Below are positions 6,079-12,892 of a stretch of DNA of 13,123 bases, piece after piece (within the stretch, counting starts at the first letter, position 1; every line of letters begins with the position of its first letter). Under the pieces are notes generated by a model. It was not told where the DNA came from, made no database searches, and worked only from the letters and a program-made list of their open reading frames with translations. Both the position numbers and the translations under genes were made by a program. Source of the stretch: Clostridiales bacterium (GTDB lineage Bacteria; Bacillota; Clostridia; Oscillospirales; Oscillospiraceae); the NCBI GenBank assembly GCA_019418625.1, contig DYBL01000036.1:1-13123 (forward strand). Reading direction: 5' to 3'.

Positions 6079-7119
6079 CTAAACTGTGATCGTGTCGCCG
6101 CTGCCGGCGGCCCGGCTGTCCGGCCACGCCTCCACCGTCAGGCTCATCAGATGGGGATGTCCATATCGGTGGGTAACGCCGGTCACCCGCTGCACGCCGG
6201 TGACGCCGTAGCTGTTGGAGCGAAATTGCAGCAATATGCCGCTTTCCACCTCGTCCGCGCCCCAGATCTCATCCACCGTCCGCTCCCGCTTGAGCCGGTC
6301 CTGCTGAGAGAGCAGCGTCCCCAGCCGCCGGGGGGTCTGGGCGGTATTTTCATCGCCGGACAGGGTCTCCACCGCCTGCAAAAGGCCGTACTTTGCGATG
6401 CTGGCGGCGTTGTAGGCCCGGCCCAGCATCTTGCCCGTGTCTCCCCCCTCCGCCAGCGCCACGGAGTTGACAAGATCCGCCATGGAGTCCGATCCGGTGA
6501 CGTCGCCCTTGGCCAGGGTGATGTCAAAGGCCCCCAGGTTGTCCGCCGGCTTGTGGTAGGCGATGATGGGCGCCGTGGGAAGCGGCCCCACCTGCAGCGC
6601 ACCGTTCCGGACTCTCCGGCGGTAGGTCAGGCCGGTCTCCGCCGAGCAAATGTCCAGGATATCCTCCAGGATCTGCTCCGGCGTGGTGCCCACCCAAACC
6701 TCGGAGATGCGGGTGGGCGGCAGGTCAATGGGCCCCGCCGCGATGCCGGCCTTGGCACAAAGGCGCCGCACGGCGTCCGGCGCTGCAGCGTTGGACGCCT
6801 GGAAAATCACCTGGGACTTGGTCAGATACCAGCCCGGATCATTGGCCGTCACCGTGCCGTCCAGGCCCACGTTGAGGATCACGCCGGAAAACACCTCCGC
6901 GCCGTGGTTGACGATCCGCAGCTTGTCCCCGGGCTCGATGTTGTACCAGTGCATGTACTTGTCCCGGTTGTTGTTCCGCACCGCCGTGAAGCTCACCTCC
7001 ACGCTCAGGGCGGAAAGCTCGTCCCGGGCCTCCGGGGCGTCCACGGCCTCGGTGATATCCGTGACCGCACCGCCCTTGTACAGGAGAAAGCGGTGGTCGT
7101 CCACATACTGCGTCCCCAT
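6079..7119 (-). CDS. xkdQ: Baseplate hub protein (XkdQ/YqbQ, gp27-like)
   Basis: A 346-residue protein of the XkdQ/YqbQ family, structural equivalent of T4 gp27 and P2 gpD, the hub that joins tube to spike at the tail tip. The first residues form the typical two-barrel opening (LLYKGGAVTDITEAVD, LSALSVEVSFTAVRN, IEPGDKLRIVNHGAEVFSG), a central domain follows (about 100-170, including TPEQILEDILDICSAETGL), and the C-terminal part contains RLGTLLSQQDRLKRERTVD and a strand-rich end. ATG 7119 was chosen because it overlaps the upstream stop (TGATG) with GGGGGTGA before it; a longer frame reaching 7236 would read through the previous gene. No lysozyme or peptidase domain is fused to it, unlike some hub proteins. 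Family call is good. Confidence 0.85.
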   Translation of the reverse strand: MGTQYVDDHRFLLYKGGAVTDITEAVDAPEARDELSALSVEVSFTAVRNNNRDKYMHWYNIEPGDKLRIVNHGAEVFSGVILNVGLDGTVTANDPGWYLTKSQVIFQASNAAAPDAVRRLCAKAGIAAGPIDLPPTRISEVWVGTTPEQILEDILDICSAETGLTYRRRVRNGALQVGPLPTAPIIAYHKPADNLGAFDITLAKGDVTGSDSMADLVNSVALAEGGDTGKMLGRAYNAASIAKYGLLQAVETLSGDENTAQTPRRLGTLLSQQDRLKRERTVDEIWGADEVESGILLQFRSNSYGVTGVQRVTGVTHRYGHPHLMSLTVEAWPDSRAAGSGDTITV

Positions 7120-7544
7120 CACTTCACCCCCGAGATAAAGCGGTACTCCCGCAGCGTCAGAGAATAGGCGATGTCGCCGTTTCGCTTGACGGACCAGGAG
7201 AAGCTGTCCACACTGCAGGGGCTGTTGAGCCGGCACACCCCCCGGCCGTCCAGAATGATGATGCGAAAGGGCAGCATCCGGGGCCGGTTCCGCTCAAAAA
7301 AGCGCACATACTCCCACCCGTCCTCCAGGGCATCGGCAGGCATGAAGCTCTGCCGTCTGCCCACGGGGAAAAAGCTGGAGATGGTCATTTCCCAAAGCCC
7401 CATGGTACCCAGGGTGTTGTAATCCCGGGAAAGGCCCTCATAGGTCCCGTTGTTCTGGGGGATCTGAGGGCCCAGATCCGGCGGCACCGCCGGCAGGACG
7501 ATCACGTCCTCGTTGTTGTTGATGGAGATGATGACCTGATACAT
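7119..7544 (-). CDS. Baseplate/tail protein related to XkdP N-terminal region, without LysM
   Basis: A 141-residue protein between tape measure and hub, the place of PBSX XkdP. It starts with strand-forming sequence (MYQVIISINNNEDVIVLPA), then an acidic/proline region (PPDLGPQIPQNNGTYEGL), a TLGTMGLWEMTISSFFP stretch and a C-terminal section with RPRMLPFRIIILDGRG and GDIAYSLTLREYRFI. XkdP-type proteins connect the tube end with the hub and normally add a C-terminal LysM module that binds peptidoglycan; here the protein ends before any such module. TAAGGAGG, reusing the tape measure stop, is the ribosome site. The next gene starts by TGATG overlap. Relation to XkdP is inferred mainly from position and the N-terminal pattern. 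Confidence 0.7.
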   Translation of the reverse strand: MYQVIISINNNEDVIVLPAVPPDLGPQIPQNNGTYEGLSRDYNTLGTMGLWEMTISSFFPVGRRQSFMPADALEDGWEYVRFFERNRPRMLPFRIIILDGRGVCRLNSPCSVDSFSWSVKRNGDIAYSLTLREYRFISGVK

Positions 7545-7553
7545 GGCGCCTCC

Positions 7554-9170
7554 TTACGTGTTGCGCAGCGCCCGCAGAATCCGCGCCACGATGGTGTTCC
7601 CCAGTTCCTCTGCATAAGCCCGGTTCCCGATGACGTTTCCTTGCACGGTTACGTGCACGGTAATGGAGGGACCGCCCACCATTTGCCGGGAGAGATCATG
7701 GGGAATGATCTGGGTGCCGCCGGGCAGGCGCATGATCTCGCCGCCCCGCTCGTTGACCCGGGTCCAGCCGCCGGAAAAGTAGCTGGTGCCGGTGGCGTGG
7801 CCGCTGATCTTGTCGGCCACCCATCCACCCACGGACTTGGCGCCTTTGTAGATGCTGCCGATGATGGGGATGCCCTCCACCTTATCATCCAGCCAGGAGA
7901 AAAAGCCGGCGACTTTTTCCTTGGCGTCCTCAAAGGCGCCCACGATGCTGTCCTTGATACCGACAAAGGTCTCTTTTGCCCTCTCCCACAGCTCGCTGGC
8001 CTTTGCTTTTACCGTGTCCCAGTTGGCAATGAGCAGCGCACCGGCCGCAATAGCCGCACCGATAGCCAGCACAATGGGGTTGGCCGCCACGATCAAGCCC
8101 ACAGTCTTTGCAAACAAGGACACCGTTTTCACCGCCTGGAGCACCCCGGAGGCAAACTGCAAGATCTTCACCATCGCCAGGGCACTGCCCAGGCCCACGA
8201 TCCACCGCCGGATGGTGTCGCCGTTGGCTGTCACCCAGCTGAACGCCTGCCCGGCCAGCTCCGCCGCACGGGCCAGCCCCTGGTCAAACTGCTGGGCGAT
8301 CCGGTTCAGTGTGCCGTCCTGCTGCCACTGCTCCAGCTTTCCGGCAAGCAGCTGCACCTTGCCCTTGAGCAGGTCCAGCGCCGAGCCGGAGCGGATGGAG
8401 CCGTCCGTGGTGATGCCGGTGATGGTGGCCAGGGCCGACTTGGTCACGCCGGTGACGGTGGACCACAGGCCCTTCATGGTGGTGGCCTGCTTTTCCATGC
8501 CGCCGGCGAAGCGGTCCTGCATCAGCGCCACCAGCGCCTCGTTGAATTTCTCCTGGTTTACGATCTGCCCCTGGTTATTGACCAGCTGCACCCCGGCGAA
8601 CATCTTTTCACCCTGCTCCAGGATCTTGGCCTTGGTGATGCCGAACTCCTTGAGCCGCTCCAGCTCGCCGTTCTGGGCGTCGATGAGGGCCTCCGTGGCC
8701 TGGTCGAAGGACTTGTTGGTGGCGGCCGCCATATCACCGGCCAGGGGCAGCCATTTCTGAGCCGCCATGCCCATGGCCTCGAATTTGGACGCGCCCTCCA
8801 CCAGCTCGCCGCCCTCAAAGGGCGTCTTGTTGGCCAGGTCGATGGCATACTGCATGATCTCCGAGGCCTTTTGCGTGTCCTTGGTGGCCGTCTCCAGCTG
8901 CAGCCGGTAGCCCTCCAGATCCATGGCCTCGCTGAGTCCGGTTTTGGCCGCCAGCGTAGCCGCCACGCCGGCCGTGGCCGTGCCCAGCTTCACCATGCTC
9001 TTGGCGGCGCTGGTAACGGAGGAAACCGCCTTGTTTTTGAACGCCACCACGCTGCGGGTGGCGCTTTGCATCTCTCTGGAGACGCCCTGGGTGTTCCGGG
9101 CCGCGCGGATCAGCCCGCCGGACATGTTGTCCCGGAGATTCAGGATGGTATTGATGACTCTATTCGACAC
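7554..9170 (-). CDS. Phage tail tape measure protein (XkdO position)
   Basis: This 538-residue protein is the tape measure, which sets tail length and lies inside the tube. Residues about 85-180 have the core seen in Firmicute tape measures (LQLETATKDTQKASEIMQ, then TPFEGGELVEGASKFEAMG). A hydrophobic Ala/Gly/Ile-rich region at about 322-385 is the putative membrane-active segment. Near the C-terminus, ATGTSYFSGGWTRVNERGGE is followed by LPGGTQIIPH, a frequent signature of these proteins. The start was set at GTG 9170 because GGAGGT (9178-9183) lies seven bases before it; a GTG at 9179 would sit inside that site. It is short: the usual rough rule of 0.15 nm per residue would give a tail near 80 nm. 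No peptidase or lysozyme domain is visible. Confidence 0.92.
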   Translation of the reverse strand: MSNRVINTILNLRDNMSGGLIRAARNTQGVSREMQSATRSVVAFKNKAVSSVTSAAKSMVKLGTATAGVAATLAAKTGLSEAMDLEGYRLQLETATKDTQKASEIMQYAIDLANKTPFEGGELVEGASKFEAMGMAAQKWLPLAGDMAAATNKSFDQATEALIDAQNGELERLKEFGITKAKILEQGEKMFAGVQLVNNQGQIVNQEKFNEALVALMQDRFAGGMEKQATTMKGLWSTVTGVTKSALATITGITTDGSIRSGSALDLLKGKVQLLAGKLEQWQQDGTLNRIAQQFDQGLARAAELAGQAFSWVTANGDTIRRWIVGLGSALAMVKILQFASGVLQAVKTVSLFAKTVGLIVAANPIVLAIGAAIAAGALLIANWDTVKAKASELWERAKETFVGIKDSIVGAFEDAKEKVAGFFSWLDDKVEGIPIIGSIYKGAKSVGGWVADKISGHATGTSYFSGGWTRVNERGGEIMRLPGGTQIIPHDLSRQMVGGPSITVHVTVQGNVIGNRAYAEELGNTIVARILRALRNT

Positions 9171-9794
9171 TCCGGTCACCTCCCGGCAAGATCTTGGAGA
9201 TCCCCAGAGCCACCGCCTGGCTCATGAGCTCCGTCATTTCCTCGTAATACAGCGCCCGCGCCCCCTGCAAAAAGGCGATCTCCGCCGCGCTGGCGGCCGC
9301 CAGGGCATCCAGGGGGACGCCCCGGGCGGCATAGAACGCGAGTAGGCCCAGCAGGGGGTCGCGGGCGATCAGTTTTTTACCGTCTCCAGCGCCGGATCTT
9401 TCGGCTGCTCCGCTTCGCCAGGCTTTGCCGCGTCAGGGAGCAGGCCCATAAACCGCAGCGCCTGGCCGCCCAGGGAATCCTGCTCAGACAGGGAGAAAAG
9501 CGCATCTACGATGCTCATGGGATCCTCCGCCACGCCCAGCTCCTCCTGGAGCTTGCGGTCCTGGAGCTGGGGGCAGACGGTATAAAGGGCGTGATTGCCG
9601 CACTCCAGCGCCTCCAGCGCCCCGCCGGCCGACATCAGCTCACCGTAGAGCTCCAGCACCGCGTTTTTGGGCGGCATCCGGGCCTCCAGCGCCATGTCGC
9701 TGCCGGGGATGGACAGCATGCCCACCTTCAGCTTGTCCGCCTGGCGCTGCTCCCGCTTGGCGATCAGCGCCTCAAATGTGATCCGCTTGCTCAT
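9160..9794 (-). CDS. Tail assembly chaperone, long frameshift form (gpGT-type fusion)
   Basis: If ribosomes slip back one base at 9372-9378, translation passes the TGA at 9369 and continues for 70 codons to TAG at 9160, giving a 211-residue fusion. The added segment reads LIARDPLLGLLAFYAARG, then VPLDALAAASAAEIAFLQGA, RALYYEEMTELMSQAVALG and ISKILPGGDRSVE. It is helical, has no start codon with a ribosome site at its beginning, and fills the otherwise unexplained 190 bases between chaperone and tape measure, overlapping the tape measure start by 11 bases. Lambda, PBSX-like and most long-tailed phages make such a G/GT pair, with the T part binding tail tube subunits. The frame and stop were checked base by base; actual slippage is inference from strong conservation of this arrangement. 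Confidence 0.85.
9369..9794 (-). CDS. xkdN: Tail assembly chaperone, short form (XkdN-like)
   Basis: A 141-residue XkdN-type tail assembly chaperone, equivalent to lambda gpG. It coats the tape measure protein while the tube polymerises and is not kept in the finished tail. The start MSKRITFEALIAKREQRQADK and the middle section (LYGELMSAGGALEALECGNHALYTVCP, shown as its helical core) match the family, as does DPMSIVDALFSLSEQD; the C-terminal tail is acidic and proline-rich. Translation is coupled to the tube gene by ATGA overlap. The stop TGA is immediately preceded by GTA AAA AAC, which makes an A AAA AAC slippery heptamer; see the frameshift entries. The normal zero-frame product would be this short form. 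Confidence 0.9.
   Translation of the reverse strand: MSKRITFEALIAKREQRQADKLKVGMLSIPGSDMALEARMPPKNAVLELYGELMSAGGALEALECGNHALYTVCPQLQDRKLQEELGVAEDPMSIVDALFSLSEQDSLGGQALRFMGLLPDAAKPGEAEQPKDPALETVKN
9372..9378 (-). promoter_or_regulatory. Programmed -1 ribosomal frameshift slippery site, A AAA AAC
   Basis: On the coding strand the zero-frame codons are GTA AAA AAC TGA, giving the canonical X XXY YYZ heptamer A AAA AAC one codon before the stop. Eight bases after the heptamer comes a 5-bp stem, CGCGA (9359-9363) with TCGCG (9337-9341), around a 17-base loop. The loop has CCCCC (9354-9358), which could pair with GGGG (9320-9323) downstream to make an H-type pseudoknot. The heptamer and stem arms are seen directly; the pseudoknot is a suggestion that needs RNA folding. 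Confidence 0.85.
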
Positions 9795-10216
9795 TCGATG
9801 GCCTCCAGGTTCTTGTATTTTTCCGCCTTAAAGGGGAGCTCCCGCTCCACCGCCTTCTTGGCCTCGATGTTGGCCAGCGCCACCTCGGTGAAAACGACGC
9901 CGGACACGCTCCACCGCTCCGCCTGGCGGGTGGCGGGGTTGGTCAGGGAGGTCATCAGCACGATGTCAGGCATGATGCCGGTGCGATACCCCTCCGCAAT
10001 GGCCACCTCCAGGGCGCTGTCTGCCTTTTTCCCGGTCAGCGTCCCCTCCACGGCATAGCCGTTGTAAATGGGGAACGTACCGTAATCACCGCAGAACGTG
10101 GCATCCTCAAAGTCGCCGGTGACCTTCACCTCGATTTTGGTGGCCAGCGTCTCCCGCTGCCCGTTGATAAATACCTCGCTGCACGAGCCGTGCAGCACCT
10201 TTGCCTGTTTACCCAT
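9791..10216 (-). CDS. xkdM: Phage tail tube protein (XkdM-like, DUF2001)
   Basis: A 141-residue protein of the XkdM/DUF2001 tail tube family; hexameric rings of it stack into the inner tube through which DNA passes. The family pattern is clear: an N-terminal GSCSEVFINGQ with the ETLATKIEVKVTGDFED stretch, a GTFPIYNGYAVEGTLTGKK strand pair, and a C-terminal half with KAVERELPFKAEKYKNLE, the typical ending of this family. The gene lies directly after the sheath gene, as in contractile tails. TAAGGAGG, which includes the sheath stop codon, is its ribosome site. The last codons carry GGAGG, which serves the chaperone gene whose ATG overlaps this stop (ATGA). Family call is strong. Confidence 0.92.
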   Translation of the reverse strand: MGKQAKVLHGSCSEVFINGQRETLATKIEVKVTGDFEDATFCGDYGTFPIYNGYAVEGTLTGKKADSALEVAIAEGYRTGIMPDIVLMTSLTNPATRQAERWSVSGVVFTEVALANIEAKKAVERELPFKAEKYKNLEAIE

Positions 10217-10225
10217 ACTGCCTCC

Positions 10226-11311
10226 TTACACCAGCGTCACGTCAAATGTCAGGCTCCCCATGGAGCCCAGGATCTGCACGTCCCCCGCCAGGAACACCGT
10301 CCGCTTGAAGGGCGTGGCCCGGACAGTGGCGTCGTCCCAGTCCGCCGCCTCGGTCTTGCCGGCGCCGATCCAGGCATTGCGCTGGGCGGCCGTGTCGATG
10401 TCCGCTCGGTTGCTGTGGTCCGGGTTCAGGATGTTCTCCGCCGCCAGGCCCTCAAAGTAGTAGTTGATGGCGCTGACCAGCAGCATCTGGTTTGCCCGGC
10501 TGTTGCGGTACTGGCCCAGGTACTCGTCCCGGAATGTGCGGGCGATGTCGTCCCGCATGAGGTCCATGGCCTCCACCGTCTCGATGTACTTCATATCCTC
10601 GGTCTTGGTGGCACCGTCGGTGGTGGTCATGGAGTTGACATCCACGCCCACCCGGACCTCATCGTCATCATTGATGAGGATAAACTTGCCCGCGCCCACC
10701 ACCGTGTCGGGATCTTCCGGCACACTGACCCGGCTGAGGTTGGGACACAGCTTGTTGGTGGCGCCCCGCACCACATTGCAGGACGCCAGCAGGCCCGCCA
10801 GGGACGCGCAGTATTTCTCGCCGGTGACCTCGCCCCGGTCGTCGGCAAATGTCACCTTCTCGTTGGCCAGGTTCACCACGTGCATGGAGTCCGGCGGCGT
10901 GGTGTTGAAGCAAAGCGCCTTCCAGCTCTTCCCCTCGGCCTCCCTGGCCTTGATCCAGCTCACAAGCTCCGTCCAGTCGTTGCTTTTGCCCTCTGCGAAG
11001 GTGATCCAGCCGGTCTTTTCGTACTGGGTGAAGATGGCCGCCGCGTCCGCCAGGGCCTGCTCCGTGCCGATCTTGACCACGCTGACACGCAGCGGACCAA
11101 AGGAAAGAGCGTCTTTGATGTACTGCTGATTGGCTGCCGTGAACTCCGTGGCGCTTACCTGGGTGGCGTCGCCGTACTGGAAAAACGCCCCGCCGGTGCC
11201 CGGCGTATCGTCCCGGACGATCAGCACCACGATGCCCCGCTCGCTGCGCTGGATGAACGACGTGGCCAGCTGCTTGAATGTAATGATGATTTTCGGCAAT
11301 GTCACTGCCAT
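10226..11311 (-). CDS. xkdK: Phage tail sheath protein (XkdK-like)
   Basis: The 361-residue sheath protein forms the contractile outer layer of the tail; contraction drives the tube through the cell envelope. The N-terminal part (MAVTLPKIIITFKQLATS, then RGIVVLIVRDDTPG) is the usual strand-rich start. Residues about 101-135 (GWITFAEGKSNDWTELVSWI) form the central alpha/beta region, and residues about 240-361 hold the C-terminal domain, with IETVEAMDLMRDDIARTF, INYYFEGL and a final strand series (TVFLAGDVQ, MGSLTFDVTL) that links subunits. The start is ATG 11311, preceded by AGGGAGGG, in place of an in-frame ATG at 11356 that would overlap the terminator gene. At 361 residues it is shorter than PBSX XkdK and so probably lacks an inserted outer domain. 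The stop overlaps the Shine-Dalgarno of the tube gene. Confidence 0.93.
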   Translation of the reverse strand: MAVTLPKIIITFKQLATSFIQRSERGIVVLIVRDDTPGTGGAFFQYGDATQVSATEFTAANQQYIKDALSFGPLRVSVVKIGTEQALADAAAIFTQYEKTGWITFAEGKSNDWTELVSWIKAREAEGKSWKALCFNTTPPDSMHVVNLANEKVTFADDRGEVTGEKYCASLAGLLASCNVVRGATNKLCPNLSRVSVPEDPDTVVGAGKFILINDDDEVRVGVDVNSMTTTDGATKTEDMKYIETVEAMDLMRDDIARTFRDEYLGQYRNSRANQMLLVSAINYYFEGLAAENILNPDHSNRADIDTAAQRNAWIGAGKTEAADWDDATVRATPFKRTVFLAGDVQILGSMGSLTFDVTLV

Positions 11312-11312
11312 T

Positions 11313-11756
11313 TCACATTCCCTCCCTGTATTCCAATGTTTCCATGGGTTCCCCATCCGCCTCCGGGATGGGCTCGGTGAGCGTCAGATCCAGCGTGGCC
11401 ACCAGAACGCCGTCCGTCACCGTAAAGGAGACGCCCTCGTCGATGCCGATATACGTGTCCTCCACGGTGATCCCGTCCAGGAACGCCTCGCCGATGGCCT
11501 GACGCACCGCCAGATTCTCCAGCTTGGGGTGGTCTTTGTCCGAGGCGAAATAGTAAAGCCGGAAGGTGACGGCCCGCTCACGGCCGGAGGCAAGGAGCCG
11601 GGCTTCTGTTCCGTCCTCCAGCTCCACCTTGCCGCTGGGCCGGATGATGGGGGCGGAGACCTCCTCCGCCAGCAGCGGCGCGCCAGTCCCGGCATTCTGC
11701 AGCGCCTGCCGGTAGAGATCGCACACCGCTCGATTGAGAGATAACAAAGAAATCAT
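11313..11756 (-). CDS. Phage tail terminator family protein (XkdJ position)
   Basis: A 147-residue protein lying between the tail-completion gene and the sheath gene, where PBSX carries XkdJ and where the tail terminator is expected. Terminators form a ring that caps the growing tail tube and sheath and offers the face that docks to the head. The sequence starts with a helix (LLSLNRAVCDLYRQALQ), then alternates strands and turns: RAVTFRLYYFASDKDH, IGEAFLDGITVEDT, and VLVATLDLTLTEPIPE, ending in an acidic ETLEY tail. This resembles the DUF6838-type terminator family found in Firmicute prophages. Start ATG overlaps the previous stop (ATGA). Function is inferred from position, length and pattern; confidence in the exact family is moderate. 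Confidence 0.72.
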   Translation of the reverse strand: MISLLSLNRAVCDLYRQALQNAGTGAPLLAEEVSAPIIRPSGKVELEDGTEARLLASGRERAVTFRLYYFASDKDHPKLENLAVRQAIGEAFLDGITVEDTYIGIDEGVSFTVTDGVLVATLDLTLTEPIPEADGEPMETLEYREGM

Positions 11757-12178
11757 ATTGAATCCGCTAATTCATCCAAGAGATCATCCAAGGCAGACAG
11801 GTACTGTGGCTCAAATTCTCTTGCTGCTGTCTCCATAACATGCGCACCTGGTTTAAACCACTCTGTCCCATCTTTTTTCTTATATGTTCGCCCTACCTCA
11901 ATTGCTCCAGCTCCCGGAGCCGTGTTGTAGATGCGAACCGCTTGGTTGTTTTTATCTCCTCTGTAGTTATAAACTTTTCCCTTATGGAAGCTCTTATGAT
12001 ATCCGCCCGTTTTCTTCCGCACTTTTGCTTTTGCGGTTTCACGGGTTTTTTTGCGCAAAGCATATCCCTGTTTATTTAAGAACTTTTTAATGCGCTTTGG
12101 CTGGTCTCTCATAGCGTTGCTGATAAGCGCATTAGAAAACTCATCGAGTTCCCGAAAATCAAAAACTCTGAACGCCAT
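11753..12178 (-). CDS. HK97 gp10-type tail completion/minor capsid protein
   Basis: A 141-residue, very basic protein matching the HK97 gp10 family, which acts at the head-tail joint (tail completion). The N-terminal region is helical (FDFRELDEFSNAL), a lysine/arginine-rich central region follows (RIKKFLNKQGYALRKKTRE, KAKVRKKTGGYHKSFHKGK), and the GTEWFKPGAHVMETAAREFE stretch matches the conserved end of the family, where a proline-histidine turn precedes a helix. PBSX XkdI holds the same place. The gene overlaps its upstream neighbour by 20 bases and its downstream neighbour by 4 (ATGA). Its DNA is clearly richer in A/T than the genes on both sides, pointing to separate acquisition by recombination. 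Family call is strong; the exact structural role is taken from homologues. Confidence 0.88.
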   Translation of the reverse strand: MAFRVFDFRELDEFSNALISNAMRDQPKRIKKFLNKQGYALRKKTRETAKAKVRKKTGGYHKSFHKGKVYNYRGDKNNQAVRIYNTAPGAGAIEVGRTYKKKDGTEWFKPGAHVMETAAREFEPQYLSALDDLLDELADSI

Positions 12179-12515
12179 CTTCCACCACCAGCCTTACAAA
12201 GAGATCTACAAAACCGCCGTCGCGGTAATTGGGGTAAAAATACCGCACCTCATAGTCCTGGCCCCGATAGCGCAGCCGCAGGTCTGTGCGCAGCTCCGGG
12301 ATGGATGCGCGGCGCACGGTCACCCGGTGGGTCACTTCCACCCGCTCCATATCGCCTTCCAGGGCCTCCGTCCGGCCGGTAGTGGGAACGATCCTGGCCC
12401 ACACTTTCCGCTCCGTCTCGTAGGTGTAATATTCCTCCCCCAGGGCGTTTTTCGCTTTGACCCTGCGCAGTACTTCCACCCGGCTGCGCAGGTCTCCCGC
12501 GCTGATTTGTGCCAT
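12159..12515 (-). CDS. Phage head closure protein (SPP1 gp16-like head-tail adaptor)
   Basis: This 118-residue protein belongs to the head closure/head-tail adaptor family, beta-barrel proteins that plug the connector and form the docking surface for the tail. The typical opening is present: MAQISAGDLRSRVEVLRR, followed by a tyrosine-rich stretch (GEEYYTYETERKVWARI), and a later LRYRGQDYEVRYFYPNYRDGG region with the usual final strand. The start was placed at ATG 12515, not at an upstream in-frame ATG at 12707, because AAGGAGG lies five bases before it and the extra 64 codons would overlap the connector gene and read as low-complexity Arg/Pro sequence. The 3' end overlaps the next gene by 20 bases, which suggests coupled translation. 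The family call is strong. Confidence 0.88.
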   Translation of the reverse strand: MAQISAGDLRSRVEVLRRVKAKNALGEEYYTYETERKVWARIVPTTGRTEALEGDMERVEVTHRVTVRRASIPELRTDLRLRYRGQDYEVRYFYPNYRDGGFVDLFVRLVVEDGVQSF

Positions 12516-12531
12516 GGTTCCCTCCTTTTGC

Positions 12532-12560
12532 GCCCCGCCCGGAAGTGCTCCGGGCGGGGC
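12532..12560 (-). repeat. Perfect 12-bp inverted repeat (mRNA hairpin) before the head-closure gene
   Basis: The arms 12532-12543 and 12549-12560 are exact reverse complements (GCCCCGCCCGGA type, nearly all G/C) around a 5-base loop. It fills most of the only sizeable gap in the operon, between the connector stop (TAG at 12566) and the head-closure start (ATG at 12515). On the transcribed strand the hairpin is followed by GCAAAAGGAGGGAACC and the start codon, not by a U-run, so it does not look like an intrinsic terminator. It could be an mRNA processing or stabilising stem, or a structure that isolates translation of the downstream gene. The repeat is seen directly; any role is inference. 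Confidence 0.85.
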
Positions 12561-12565
12561 AATGA

Positions 12566-12877
12566 CTATGTGTCCGAATCGGACACCGGCAGCTCCGTCA
12601 GCTTGAGCTGGGTGAGCATCCGGCGGAGAACAGGGTTGTCGCTGACGCTGCCCTCCGTCTGAGCGCCCCGCCGGTCGTAGCCGTCCAGCACCAGGGCGCA
12701 GATACAAAGGTCGTATTGCGCCCGCCGGGGCGTCCCCTCCTGGGGCTCCCGGATGCCCGCCTGAGCCATGTAGCTCACCGCCGCGTCATGGAGCCCCTGG
12801 AGGAGGAGCTCCTCCCCATCCTCCAGGGTGTCGATCCGGCAGTAGGCCATCAGGCGGGCTTTTACCTCATCATCCAT
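12566..12877 (-). CDS. Head-tail connector protein (gp6-like adaptor)
   Basis: This 103-residue protein fits the small helical gp6/gp15-type connector family, which forms a ring under the portal and joins the DNA-filled head to the tail. The N-terminal half has the usual acidic-start, helical pattern (MDDEVKARLMAYCRID, then DGEELLLQGLHDAAVSYM), and the C-terminal half has a short helix before a variable tail ending in TGT-like acidic residues (SDSDT). The start ATG at 12877 is preceded by GGAGGTGA five bases upstream. It follows the capsid gene by 15 bases, the usual place for this family. No catalytic function is expected. Family membership is inferred from length, helical pattern and order, not from a diagnostic motif. 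Confidence 0.8.
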   Translation of the reverse strand: MDDEVKARLMAYCRIDTLEDGEELLLQGLHDAAVSYMAQAGIREPQEGTPRRAQYDLCICALVLDGYDRRGAQTEGSVSDNPVLRRMLTQLKLTELPVSDSDT

Positions 12878-12892
12878 GACTCACCTCCGGCA

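Noticed and set aside
6071..6127. Longer XkdR-like start at 6127 and longer hub start at 7236
   Set aside because: Both extensions run inside the neighbouring gene and have no suitable ribosome site; the chosen starts have GGAGG-type sites and small overlaps.
7641..9227. A 528-codon plus-strand open frame antisense to the tape measure
   Set aside because: It is a composition shadow of the GC-rich tape measure gene: His/Gly/Leu-rich, no family pattern, and no ribosome site that fits the operon.
12532..12560. Inverted repeat as a rho-independent terminator
   Set aside because: The stem is followed by GCAAAAGGAGG on the transcribed strand and by AATGAC on the other, so neither side has a U-run, and the operon continues for 12 kb.
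12516..12707. N-terminal extension of the head-closure protein to an ATG at 12707
   Set aside because: It would overlap most of the connector's C-terminal half, reads as low-complexity Arg/Pro sequence, and lacks the strong AAGGAGG found before ATG 12515.
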